Assembly: GCA_021204565.1 (NCBI GenBank)
Contig: JAJPZE010000023.1
Span: 1 to 10,894, forward strand
Direction of reading: 5' to 3'
DNA: 10,894 nt
Source of the DNA: Prevotella sp.
Lineage (GTDB): Bacteria; Bacteroidota; Bacteroidia; Bacteroidales; Bacteroidaceae
Shown: piece after piece, positions 1-7,084 of the stretch
How positions within the stretch are numbered: the first letter of the stretch is position 1
Layout of the letters: every line of letters begins with the position of its first letter
The notes under the pieces: generated by a model
What the model was told of the DNA's origin: nothing
Seen by the model: only the letters and a program-made list of their open reading frames with translations
Databases searched by the model: none
Program-made: the position numbers and the translations under genes

Positions 1-499
1 CCCTCAAAGGTACGCTCCCTTCGCCGTTGAACCCGGCAATCATCCAGACGCGCGTATCGTTTTCGTACCTGTCGAGTAACTCCTTCGAGAACGCGAAGAA
101 AGAAACGGCGGGCACATCGTCGTCTTCAAGCACGACGAGTTTGTCGGTTTTGGAGAACGCCCACGCCTGCGACAGGTACTCGGACGGGTCGCAACCGTAG
201 TTCTTTTCTTGGTAGAGCCGCTCCACGACGCACTCCCAATCGATGTTTGAATTGCTCACAACATCCCGGCAAGCCTCTATCAGCGGCGCGTCGGACTCGT
301 TTCTCGCTCCGTCTTGATAAAGAAACAGCCTTGCGGGACGGGCTTTCCTGACCGCTTCGAACACTTGCCGCAAACTGTCCGGACGGTTGAAAAAGATTAT
401 AAGAACAGATACGTCGACGTCTGCCTTTTTGACTATCGTTGAGCTTCGGCTGCACTCGGCATCAAGCGAGCTTGTGCTCTCGTTTGCACGAACCTTCAT
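1..499 (-). CDS. Glycosyltransferase, HlpA/GNT-I-like nucleotide-sugar transferase (C-terminus cut by window edge)
   Basis: This frame is open from an ATG at 499 to the left edge and gives 166 residues with no stop. I translated it by hand. After a polar N-terminal stretch of about 28 residues comes a GT-A-type first strand (residues 30-40, VSVLIIFFNRP). A YQDGAR turn follows at 61-66, then YQEKNYGCDPSEY at 96-108 and an acidic LEDDDVP motif at 124-130, a likely metal and nucleotide-sugar site. This pattern matches bacterial 'hemolytic protein HlpA-like' glycosyltransferases, which are distantly related to N-acetylglucosaminyltransferase I. Its likely role is to add a sugar to a surface glycan at the cytoplasmic face of the membrane. 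The start overlaps the stop of the acyltransferase gene as ATGA (496-499), and AGGAG lies six nt upstream (510-506), so this start is well supported. Donor and acceptor are unknown. Confidence 0.85.
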   Translation of the reverse strand, partial: MKVRANESTSSLDAECSRSSTIVKKADVDVSVLIIFFNRPDSLRQVFEAVRKARPARLFLYQDGARNESDAPLIEACRDVVSNSNIDWECVVERLYQEKNYGCDPSEYLSQAWAFSKTDKLVVLEDDDVPAVSFFAFSKELLDRYENDTRVWMIAGFNGEGSVPLR

Positions 500-1497
500 T
501 CCTTTCTCCTGAGAGGTATTAAATCTTTTTGCGCGAACAGCCAAGGGAGATAGTGCGTGCATAGCGCAATTATCGGCACTTCAACGCAGACGAGCAACAA
601 GAGCTCCTCCGCGGCGCACCATCCGCCAAATCCCCAGAAGAGAATACGGCTCCAATGCTTCGGGAAAAGATAGATTAACGGATAATGAGTTATAAGCACA
701 ACGATACTGTAACGCCCCAAATACGACACCACCGGCACACGACGGAGCAAGCGGGAGATAACCAGTATGCCGTAGATACCTAATATTCCGCCGCCGTAGA
801 GCGCCCATACGGGGATATGATACTCGTTGTGCACATAAAATATACCCGCCTTTCCGAACCGGAGCGTCATATAATAAAGGATGACGAAAGATGCCGCGCC
901 GGTCAGCCATTCCCACCACTTGCCCCTCGCGGAAAGGAACGCCGTATGCCGCCTGACCGCATATCCGAGCACGAAATAAGGCAGGGCGGTGAGCGCCGTC
1001 CGCAGGTGTAACGCCTCTATGTAATCCCGCCCCGACCAGAAGCCGAACAAGCCAAGCAACACAATACTAACGTATAGCGTGGGGAGATTGTTCTCCGACA
1101 GATGAAGGACGAGATAAAAGAGATTGTTCATCAGGAACAGACACCAGAGGAACCAAATCGTAACAAACGGATAGAAAGATTGCCAGGTACGGAGCGCCGG
1201 GAGCTTATCGGGCCATATCAGCGTATACGCGACGGCGAGGACGGCGAACACAATAAACGGGACGAACAGCTTATTGGTTTTGCGAATGAGAAAGTCAACG
1301 TATCCGCCGTAAGTCTTGAAGAACAGACCGGAGAGGAAGAAATATAACGGCATGCGAAAGTAGTTAGCCGTGTAGAGCACATAGCTGCGATCGGTGAAGC
1401 CTCTGTTGCTATACAGCTCTTTCACATGCCACCACATGACCAGCAGGATGCAAATCCCTTTGGCCAAGTCAATCCAGTCGATACGTGGTTTCTCCAC
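496..1497 (-). CDS. Membrane acyltransferase, acyltransferase-3 (OafA/WecH-like) family
   Basis: The product has 333 residues and is strongly hydrophobic, with roughly ten membrane segments. The N-terminus, RIDWIDLAKGICILLVMWWH (5-24), is the typical first helix of the acyltransferase-3 family, ending in the conserved histidine (H24). RMPLYFFLSGLFF (48-60), a WFLWCLF segment near 115-121 and a THYPL motif (270-274) also fit. Members move acetyl or other acyl groups onto sugars of O-antigen, capsule or exopolysaccharide at the inner membrane. The start is GTG (1497), not ATG. No better in-frame start lies between it and the end of licD, and the conserved helix begins right after it. It lies 5 nt after the LicD gene and overlaps the next glycosyltransferase by 4 nt, so it is part of the operon. 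Acetyl is the commonest cargo in the family, but the acyl group cannot be told from sequence. Confidence 0.92.
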   Translation of the reverse strand: MEKPRIDWIDLAKGICILLVMWWHVKELYSNRGFTDRSYVLYTANYFRMPLYFFLSGLFFKTYGGYVDFLIRKTNKLFVPFIVFAVLAVAYTLIWPDKLPALRTWQSFYPFVTIWFLWCLFLMNNLFYLVLHLSENNLPTLYVSIVLLGLFGFWSGRDYIEALHLRTALTALPYFVLGYAVRRHTAFLSARGKWWEWLTGAASFVILYYMTLRFGKAGIFYVHNEYHIPVWALYGGGILGIYGILVISRLLRRVPVVSYLGRYSIVVLITHYPLIYLFPKHWSRILFWGFGGWCAAEELLLLVCVEVPIIALCTHYLPWLFAQKDLIPLRRKE

Positions 1498-1502
1498 CCG
1501 TC

Positions 1503-2300
1503 TCAGAGGATGTTCGCCATCAAGAAGACGGCGTGGTTCTTGCGTTTATCCTCCGGCGGAAGGGTCATATAGTCGCCGTAGAGCTCGGTGAGATATGCGT
1601 CGGGATCCTTCGGCGCGGGGTATGTTTTCCCCTCAAAGACAACGCTGCTTAGGGGCCAAGTCTCGTCGTTACGGTGCTTCGCGCCGTATCCGTTGTTCAT
1701 CGGCACGTTGCCGTAGTGGCTCAAAGGCGGGTTGAAGATATAAGAAATGCGCCATACCGCACTATACGTATAATACATCGCGCCGAAGTAAAACAGCTCG
1801 AAGAAAGAATGAAGCGAGTAATAGTGCCGGCGGTGGAGTACGGAGTAGCTACGACATATCCCGCGCGTTATTTTCTTAGTGAAGCTCCGGGATACGCACG
1901 GGTATTTGACAAACGGGAATATATCGACGTAGAGACCCTTCTCGTAGTTGGCGGAGAAATCGTCGGAGGGTTCGATAATGAGCGAATTTAGGTCGCGCAC
2001 CTTTACAATAGGCTCTTTCGTGTCGCTTCGCCAAGGGTTGTGGAGCACGAGATGAGGGGGCAACTCCTTTGGCGCAATCTCCATAAAGCGGTGCAAATCC
2101 TTATCGGTCATCGCTATGTCTATATCGTCGTCCCAAGGTATGAACCCGCCGTGACGCACCGCTCCGAGCAATGTCCCGCCGTCGAGCCAGTACTCTATGC
2201 GGTGTTTGCGGCATATCCGGTCGATCTCGTCGAGTATAGTGAGTTGCTTTTGTTGGCACGCTTTAAGCTGGCCGAGCGTGTAGGTTGTGATGTTCTGCAT
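1503..2300 (-). CDS. LicD-family phosphotransferase
   Basis: The product has 265 residues, the usual length for bacterial LicD proteins. The core motif at residues 41-62 (GGTLLGAVRH followed by GGFIPWDDDIDI) is the family signature of this nucleotidyltransferase-fold enzyme. The acidic cluster D57-D59 and D61 is the probable metal site. LicD proteins move a phospho-alcohol from a CDP donor onto a sugar: phosphocholine in Haemophilus and pneumococcus, ribitol phosphate in the related vertebrate fukutin and FKRP. The gene starts 14 nt after the end of a cytidylyltransferase gene that could make such a donor, so the two probably work in sequence. There is no signal peptide or clear membrane segment, so action at the cytoplasmic face is expected. 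The ATG at 2300 has no clear Shine-Dalgarno, which is common in Bacteroidota. The transferred group is not known. Confidence 0.93.
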   Translation of the reverse strand: MQNITTYTLGQLKACQQKQLTILDEIDRICRKHRIEYWLDGGTLLGAVRHGGFIPWDDDIDIAMTDKDLHRFMEIAPKELPPHLVLHNPWRSDTKEPIVKVRDLNSLIIEPSDDFSANYEKGLYVDIFPFVKYPCVSRSFTKKITRGICRSYSVLHRRHYYSLHSFFELFYFGAMYYTYSAVWRISYIFNPPLSHYGNVPMNNGYGAKHRNDETWPLSSVVFEGKTYPAPKDPDAYLTELYGDYMTLPPEDKRKNHAVFLMANIL

Positions 2301-2314
2301 AATCGTTTGGAATG

Positions 2315-3004
2315 TTAGTCGGTTATTAGTCGTTCGAATAGTTGTATATCGCTTTGATACGTTATCTTTATGTTGTTCCGGTCGCCTTCAACGACGCGGA
2401 TGTTCACCTCCGGCATATATTCGCTCACGACGGAGATATCGTCGGTCGGGTTAAAATCAAGGTTCGCGAGCGCCCGTTTGAACGCTAACGCTATGACGCT
2501 ACGCCGGAAACACTGGGGCGTCTGGGCACGCCGGAGCATCCTTCGGGGCGGTATGTGGGCAATCGTGCCGTCGGGGGAAAGCTCCACGATAGTGTCGGTT
2601 ACGGGCACGGCGACCTCTACGGCAACACTCATGCGGAGCGCGGCGGTGCATTTCGTTATTATATCTTGCGAGACGTTCGGGCGGGCGCCGTCGTGGATAA
2701 GGAGATTACATTCCTCGCCGCAGTAAGCACGTACAGCCGCCAACGAAGACAGGTACCGCTCCCCGCCCCCGACGAGGAAACGCCGCACCTTATTATATTC
2801 TCCACGCTCCGCAATCTCCCTTATGCGGGGCAGGTATTCCTCCGCCGCGACAACGGCAATCTCGTCTATTTCCGCGTGCCTGTCGAACGCTCGTATCGTG
2901 TGTTCGATTATTGTCTTGCCCCCGACGACAATAAACTGCTTGGGCACGTCAGTTGCCATCCTGCTCCCTTTGCCCCCCGCAAGTATGACCGCTACGTTCC
3001 TCAT
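2315..3004 (-). CDS. IspD/TarI-family cytidylyltransferase
   Basis: The product makes a CDP-alcohol from CTP and an alcohol phosphate. Numbering from my chosen start (229 residues), it has the glycine-rich CTP loop LAGGKGSRM (8-16), PKQF (21-24), IHDGARP (103-109), VPVTDT (133-138), TPQCF (162-166) and EGDRNNIKIT (206-215), all IspD/TarI landmarks. IspD makes CDP-methylerythritol for isoprenoids, while TarI makes CDP-ribitol for surface glycans. The setting between a flippase and LicD favours a surface-glycan donor. I place the start at 3004, where ATG overlaps the flippase stop (ATGA, 3001-3004) and GAGGAG (3019-3014) lies 9 nt upstream. A longer frame reaches an ATG at 3037 but adds 11 residues that the family does not need. 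No TarJ-like reductase is visible here. It could be a second IspD copy rather than a ribitol enzyme. Confidence 0.9.
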   Translation of the reverse strand: MRNVAVILAGGKGSRMATDVPKQFIVVGGKTIIEHTIRAFDRHAEIDEIAVVAAEEYLPRIREIAERGEYNKVRRFLVGGGERYLSSLAAVRAYCGEECNLLIHDGARPNVSQDIITKCTAALRMSVAVEVAVPVTDTIVELSPDGTIAHIPPRRMLRRAQTPQCFRRSVIALAFKRALANLDFNPTDDISVVSEYMPEVNIRVVEGDRNNIKITYQSDIQLFERLITD

Positions 3005-4443
3005 CTGCGCAATCTCCTCACTACAAATTGTTCGCACTCACGCAATATCTTCACCCCGAGCAGCTTCATCACCGCGTAATACAACACGGCGAACAGCACG
3101 CACTTCGCCGCCAATAAAGCCCAAAGCGATACCAATCCGCCCGTCAGGCGAACTACGCCGAACGCAACCGCCGACGCCGTAAGAGCAAAGGGAAGAACAT
3201 CGGACAGGAACTTCCCGAACCCGTATCCCGTCAGCCGCCGGCAGAATACATACCAGACGAAAAGCCACACGATGTTGAGCGCCGTATAAGCAATCACCAT
3301 CGTACGTATGCCCTCGCGCCATACAAGGAGCATGCAAATAATTTGCGCCAAACCGAGCGAAAGAGTAACGTAAAGATACGTTCCGCTCCGCCCTTTCGAT
3401 ATGACGAGATTAGACAAGAGAGCCGACAACGGAACAACAGCACCCGATATGCAGAGTATCCTCAACAGCTCCGCGCTCGCTAACCATTTGGCGGTTATCG
3501 CCAGCACGATAAACTCTTTCGCAACCGACGACAGACCCAGAAGGAGCGGGAAAGATACGAACGCGGTGAAGCGCATCAGCTTCCTCAGGGCGTTCAACTG
3601 CCTGCCCCCGTCGGCGCGAAGGTCGACCAATACGGGCTGCGCAACTTGGTTGACCATATTCTGAACCAACGAATAACATTTGAAGCTCCACTGGTACGCC
3701 TGGTTATACACGCCCGTCCGGCGCTCGCCGAACAGACGTCCGAGGAGAATATTCAGCACGTTATTGTTTATTATACCCGCTATCGTGGTCAGCAAAATAC
3801 GGGAAGAGAAGCGGAACATCCTTACGACAGGCGCAAATGTAATGCCCGTTACGCTCGGCCGCCACTCACTGTAACGCCAGACAAATATCGTGTTGACAAG
3901 CACGTAAACCAAGCCTTGCGTGGCGAGGCTCCAATATGCAAGCCCGCAAAAAGCCATCACGGCGCCCGTCAGAGACGACGTTACGACCGCCGCCATCGCC
4001 GCTTTCGCCTGCTCTTTCGCCCGCAGATGTTTGAACAGCCATGCCGTTTGAGCCGTCCCGAACGAAGCGATAACGATGCTCAAAAAGGCGTAACGGCACA
4101 ACGGAACGAGGGCGGCGTTGTCGTAAAACCGCGCAATGAGCGGGGCGGAAAGGAACAGAACGACGTAAAGAACGCCGCCGGCGAGGATATTAAACCAGAA
4201 TACGGAGTTGTAATCGCGGTGCTCCGGGCTGTCCAAATTCACCAATGCAACGGTAAATCCGCTATTCTGAAGCGCCGTTGCAACTAAGGAGAAGACGCTG
4301 ATCATCGCCATCATTCCGTAGTCTGACTGCGACAGCAAGCGCCCGAGAACTATACCGAAGACGACTCCGATAACCTGTTGCACGAGGTTGTTCATACCTC
4401 CCCAAAACAGTCCCTTGCCCGTTCTCTCCTTTAAGCTTTGCAT
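3001..4443 (-). CDS. Polysaccharide flippase, Wzx-like (MOP superfamily)
   Basis: The product has 480 residues, the usual size, with about 12-14 hydrophobic segments and no signal peptide. The N-terminus (residues 1-45: SLKERTGKGLFWGG, then VVFGIVLGRLLSQSDYG) is typical of WzxC-like polysaccharide export proteins. That includes the short cytosolic start, the first helix and the 'GRLLSxxDYG' turn. GVYNQAYQW in the middle also fits the family. These proteins flip lipid-linked oligosaccharide units across the inner membrane. It is the first gene of the left operon, sits behind a 190-nt gap with a terminator and a candidate promoter, and its stop overlaps the cytidylyltransferase start. No Wzy polymerase or Wza/Wzc export gene is in the window; they may lie to the left. 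The transported substrate is unknown. The ATG at 4443 has no upstream in-frame rival. Confidence 0.93.
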   Translation of the reverse strand: MQSLKERTGKGLFWGGMNNLVQQVIGVVFGIVLGRLLSQSDYGMMAMISVFSLVATALQNSGFTVALVNLDSPEHRDYNSVFWFNILAGGVLYVVLFLSAPLIARFYDNAALVPLCRYAFLSIVIASFGTAQTAWLFKHLRAKEQAKAAMAAVVTSSLTGAVMAFCGLAYWSLATQGLVYVLVNTIFVWRYSEWRPSVTGITFAPVVRMFRFSSRILLTTIAGIINNNVLNILLGRLFGERRTGVYNQAYQWSFKCYSLVQNMVNQVAQPVLVDLRADGGRQLNALRKLMRFTAFVSFPLLLGLSSVAKEFIVLAITAKWLASAELLRILCISGAVVPLSALLSNLVISKGRSGTYLYVTLSLGLAQIICMLLVWREGIRTMVIAYTALNIVWLFVWYVFCRRLTGYGFGKFLSDVLPFALTASAVAFGVVRLTGGLVSLWALLAAKCVLFAVLYYAVMKLLGVKILRECEQFVVRRLRR

Positions 4444-4454
4444 TCTTTACGCCA

Positions 4455-4486
4455 CAAAAATAAAGCAAAAGAAAAGAAATATCAAA
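4455..4486 (-). promoter_or_regulatory. Candidate Bacteroides-type promoter for the polysaccharide operon
   Basis: On the minus strand TTTG (4486-4483) lies 20 nt from TATTTTTG (4462-4455). This fits the Bacteroidota -33 (TTTG) and -7 (TAnnTTTG) elements. Transcription would begin only a few bases before the flippase ATG at 4443, giving an almost leaderless message. The region is very A/T-rich, so a chance match is possible. It is the only full -7 match in the gap. Confidence 0.4.
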
Positions 4487-4551
4487 TAATTAAACGAATA
4501 AAAACGTATAATGCAAATAATTACAATGAATATGCAATAACGCTCCTTTAT

Positions 4552-4622
4552 GACCGGGGCGGACAAACAAGGGGCGTGATTAATGCGTCACGCCCCTTGC
4601 ATATCATATATTTCTCCCGGTC
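4552..4622 (-). terminator. Nested inverted repeat, likely transcription terminator after the arabinofuranosidase gene
   Basis: A perfect 12-bp stem is formed by CAAGGGGCGTGA (4568-4579) and TCACGCCCCTTG (4588-4599) around an 8-nt loop. It begins 34 nt beyond the arabinofuranosidase stop. A second 7-bp pair, GACCGGG (4552-4558) with CCCGGTC (4616-4622), encloses it. The T-run on the minus-strand side is short (TTTG), so this is not a textbook intrinsic terminator, but the position between two operons fits. It may also block read-through from the other direction. Confidence 0.7.
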
Positions 4623-4633
4623 GGAGTTTGCCC

Positions 4634-7084
4634 TTACATCTTCTTAAGGCGGAGAATGTTAATCGAATAAGCCGGTATGTCGAACATCGGCTTGTTCGCG
4701 TCCATGTAGATCCGATGTGTTGTCGGATACACATCCGTCGGGAACGCCGGCGTGTTCTCACGTGTGCCGATAGGGGATTTCATCTGTATGAGCTCGCCGC
4801 CCGCCGTTTTGAAATCGCCGAAATGCAGGTCCGCCGTCTCCGCAGTACCGCTCGTGTTGACAATCTTCAGGATCATTTCGTCGCCCGCGGCATTGAGCGA
4901 TGCCGACGTGAATATGGCGGGCAGGGTCGGTCCGGTCAGGGTCGTTTCGAGGATCTTATGCCCGTCCAAGTATGCGGTAATCTCGTTGTCGTTCACCTCT
5001 ACGTTCACGTCGTACCAGCGCCCGGTCTCTATTTGCCCCTCGACGCTTGTCAACGTGGCGCGTTTCGTGCCGTTGCCCTGCTCGATGCTGAACGCCGTGT
5101 TGCCCCAGCCTCCGAGATTAATCCAGCAATAGTTGCCGTTCTCTTCGTTGTTCACCACGACGATGAAGCCCTCGTTGCCCCCGTCTTTGCGCGCGCGCAA
5201 CTTTACCGAGTACTTTGTGCCGTGCACTTGTTCGGTCAACAGGGCTATACGGTCGACGCCGTCGGAAGTCTGGGCAAGACCTTCGTTAGTAGCTTGCCAG
5301 GTACCCTCGCCGAGCGTAAATTCGTCTGTCGTCTTCCCCGAAGCCGTGATGGTGCCCTTATGCGTGTTCACCGTGATGTCGGCGAAAGTGGCTTGCGTGC
5401 CGTATGTAGCCACGCCGACGGAACACTCGCTCGGGGTGTACGTCCCCTTGTCGAGCATAATCGTGCGTTTGCCCTGAGTAACCTTCAACACCTTGTCGCC
5501 CGTATTGTCGGACATCATCTTCTGCACATAATACGACGGCGTGCCCGCCACGCTGTTGCTGTTGAAACGTATCATATCCGGCAACCAAGCGGGGTCGTTC
5601 TCGTTTACGAACAACGGAGCATACGAAGCCATCGATACGACGTCGGAGTTGTTCTCCATACCCATCATAAACACCGCCTCGGCTAACGCCGCATTGAGGT
5701 TGCCCGTCTGTCCGAAGCTCTGCCAAACGGCGTATTCGCCGCAGTATACCTTAGGTTGCGTCCGGTCGTAGTTGTCGTATTTCTCAAAGTTGTCGCAGAA
5801 CCAACGGGGGGTGCGGTAATAGTGTTCGTCGGTCAAATCCGTTGCCGCATCGCATGTCCAGCGCGGAGAGTCGGTGCCCCAAGCGGGCACGTTGCCTATA
5901 ATCTTCATATTCGGATACTTGGCGAGAATTGCATTGCGGAAGAGTTTATAGCGCTCGGCATAGTTGTCGGAAGTGGGGTCTCCGTGCCCGTTATTGTTCT
6001 CGTTGCCGATTTCGACGTATTCGATATTAAACGGTTCGGGATGTCCGTTCGCCGCTCTCATTGCCCCGTACTTGGTCGATGCCGCTCCGTTAGCGTACTC
6101 CAACGCCGCCATACATTCGTCAATCCACGATTGCACCTCGCCTACGGGCGTCATACCCCCGTGCCAGATACCCACATTGCAAACATACAGCGGTTTGGCG
6201 CCTATATCTTCCGCCAATTGGAGATATTCGTGAAAGCCCATACCGTCGGAGGTGCGGTATCCCCAGTTCTTATTCTCATGCCCGGGCCGGTTCTCTACCT
6301 TGCCAATTGTCCGCTCCCAACGGAAGGCATTGTCGGGGCTGTCCTGACCCTCTACGAAACAACCGCCGGGGAAGCGCATGAAGCGCGGATGCAAATCGTC
6401 CAACATCTCGACGAGGTCAGTGCGCAGACCGTTCTCCCTGCCGCCATATGTAGGCGGGAAGAGCGAAACCATATCGAGACAGAAATCGGCATCACCCAAG
6501 GCGCTTATCACGAGCTCGGCGTCCTTATCGTTCGAAGAGGAGGTCAGCGTGGCTGTTACGTGTTGCCAGCCCTTGCTTTTCTTGTCGACATCCAACTGTT
6601 TCGAGGCATAAAGGTTCGTGCCGAACTTGCCTTTGAGCATCGCGTAAAATTTGGTTCCTTTATTCACTTTCAGCCATAACGAGAGCTGATAGGCGCGCCC
6701 TTTCACGGCATTGATGCCCCAGAAGCCGTTGTTCAACACGCCCGCGTCGGTGTCCGCAATACCGGTCGTAACGACGTGGAGACACTGCCGTTGCGTGTCG
6801 TTCATCAGTCCTTGCGTCTCGATTGTCATACTCACCTCGCCTCTGACGGAAGTGTACGGCTCCCAGAAGACGGGCTTCTCGGCGTCGTCCTCAAAGGAGC
6901 GGTTGCGTACGAGCTCGGCATAAATGCCGCCGTCGGCGGCGTGGTTGATGTCTTCGAAAAATATTCCGTAGAGCATCGGGCTGATGTTCACTCCCGTCGG
7001 AGCAGGGTCGACGGTGATGTTCACTTGTGCCCCCGCCGCAAGGCAGAAGCACGCAAGGATAACGATAACTGATAACTTTTTCAT
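4634..7084 (-). CDS. Secreted alpha-L-arabinofuranosidase, GH51, with inserted LamG/DUF1080-like domain
   Basis: The 816-residue product has a signal peptide (residues 1-19, likely cut after AGA; no lipobox), so it is probably periplasmic or exported. It should remove alpha-L-arabinofuranosyl units from arabinan or arabinoxylan. The GH51 domain opens with SPMLYGIFFEDINHAADGG (35-53), is interrupted by a CBM4_9-like sandwich (about 65-210), and continues through FMRFPGGCFVEG (235-246). E362 in EIGNEN is the expected acid/base and E450 in YCGEYAVW the expected nucleophile; both are present. Residues about 575-735 look like a concanavalin-type LamG/DUF1080 domain inserted in the C-terminal beta-sandwich, which resumes with LKIVNTSG and ends in YSINILRL. 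The ATG overlaps the helicase stop (ATGA, 7081-7084) and has no clear Shine-Dalgarno, so translational coupling is likely. No SusC/SusD genes are nearby. Confidence 0.96.
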   Translation of the reverse strand: MKKLSVIVILACFCLAAGAQVNITVDPAPTGVNISPMLYGIFFEDINHAADGGIYAELVRNRSFEDDAEKPVFWEPYTSVRGEVSMTIETQGLMNDTQRQCLHVVTTGIADTDAGVLNNGFWGINAVKGRAYQLSLWLKVNKGTKFYAMLKGKFGTNLYASKQLDVDKKSKGWQHVTATLTSSSNDKDAELVISALGDADFCLDMVSLFPPTYGGRENGLRTDLVEMLDDLHPRFMRFPGGCFVEGQDSPDNAFRWERTIGKVENRPGHENKNWGYRTSDGMGFHEYLQLAEDIGAKPLYVCNVGIWHGGMTPVGEVQSWIDECMAALEYANGAASTKYGAMRAANGHPEPFNIEYVEIGNENNNGHGDPTSDNYAERYKLFRNAILAKYPNMKIIGNVPAWGTDSPRWTCDAATDLTDEHYYRTPRWFCDNFEKYDNYDRTQPKVYCGEYAVWQSFGQTGNLNAALAEAVFMMGMENNSDVVSMASYAPLFVNENDPAWLPDMIRFNSNSVAGTPSYYVQKMMSDNTGDKVLKVTQGKRTIMLDKGTYTPSECSVGVATYGTQATFADITVNTHKGTITASGKTTDEFTLGEGTWQATNEGLAQTSDGVDRIALLTEQVHGTKYSVKLRARKDGGNEGFIVVVNNEENGNYCWINLGGWGNTAFSIEQGNGTKRATLTSVEGQIETGRWYDVNVEVNDNEITAYLDGHKILETTLTGPTLPAIFTSASLNAAGDEMILKIVNTSGTAETADLHFGDFKTAGGELIQMKSPIGTRENTPAFPTDVYPTTHRIYMDANKPMFDIPAYSINILRLKKM

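Noticed and set aside
126..455. Minus-strand open frame of 109 codons at the left edge
   Set aside because: It overlaps, in another frame, the glycosyltransferase that runs from 499 to the edge. That frame shows conserved motifs and an ATGA junction; this one shows none.
3005..3037. Longer start for the cytidylyltransferase at 3037
   Set aside because: The extra 11 residues precede the family N-terminus and overlap the flippase gene. The ATG at 3004 has both the ATGA junction and a GAGGAG site.
3646..4287. Plus-strand open frame of 213 codons inside the flippase gene
   Set aside because: It is antisense to a clear multi-pass flippase; the product is highly charged, without recognisable motifs or start signals.
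496..4443. Possible mobile element or genomic island boundary
   Set aside because: No transposase, integrase, tRNA, attachment repeat or terminal inverted repeats were seen; the operon could have been acquired, but the window gives no direct sign.
4583..6679. Two long plus-strand open frames (4583-5686 and 5756-6679, over 300 codons each)
   Set aside because: They lie antisense to the GH51 gene, whose frame carries the signal peptide, catalytic motifs and full family length. The antisense products show no domain and reflect codon bias.
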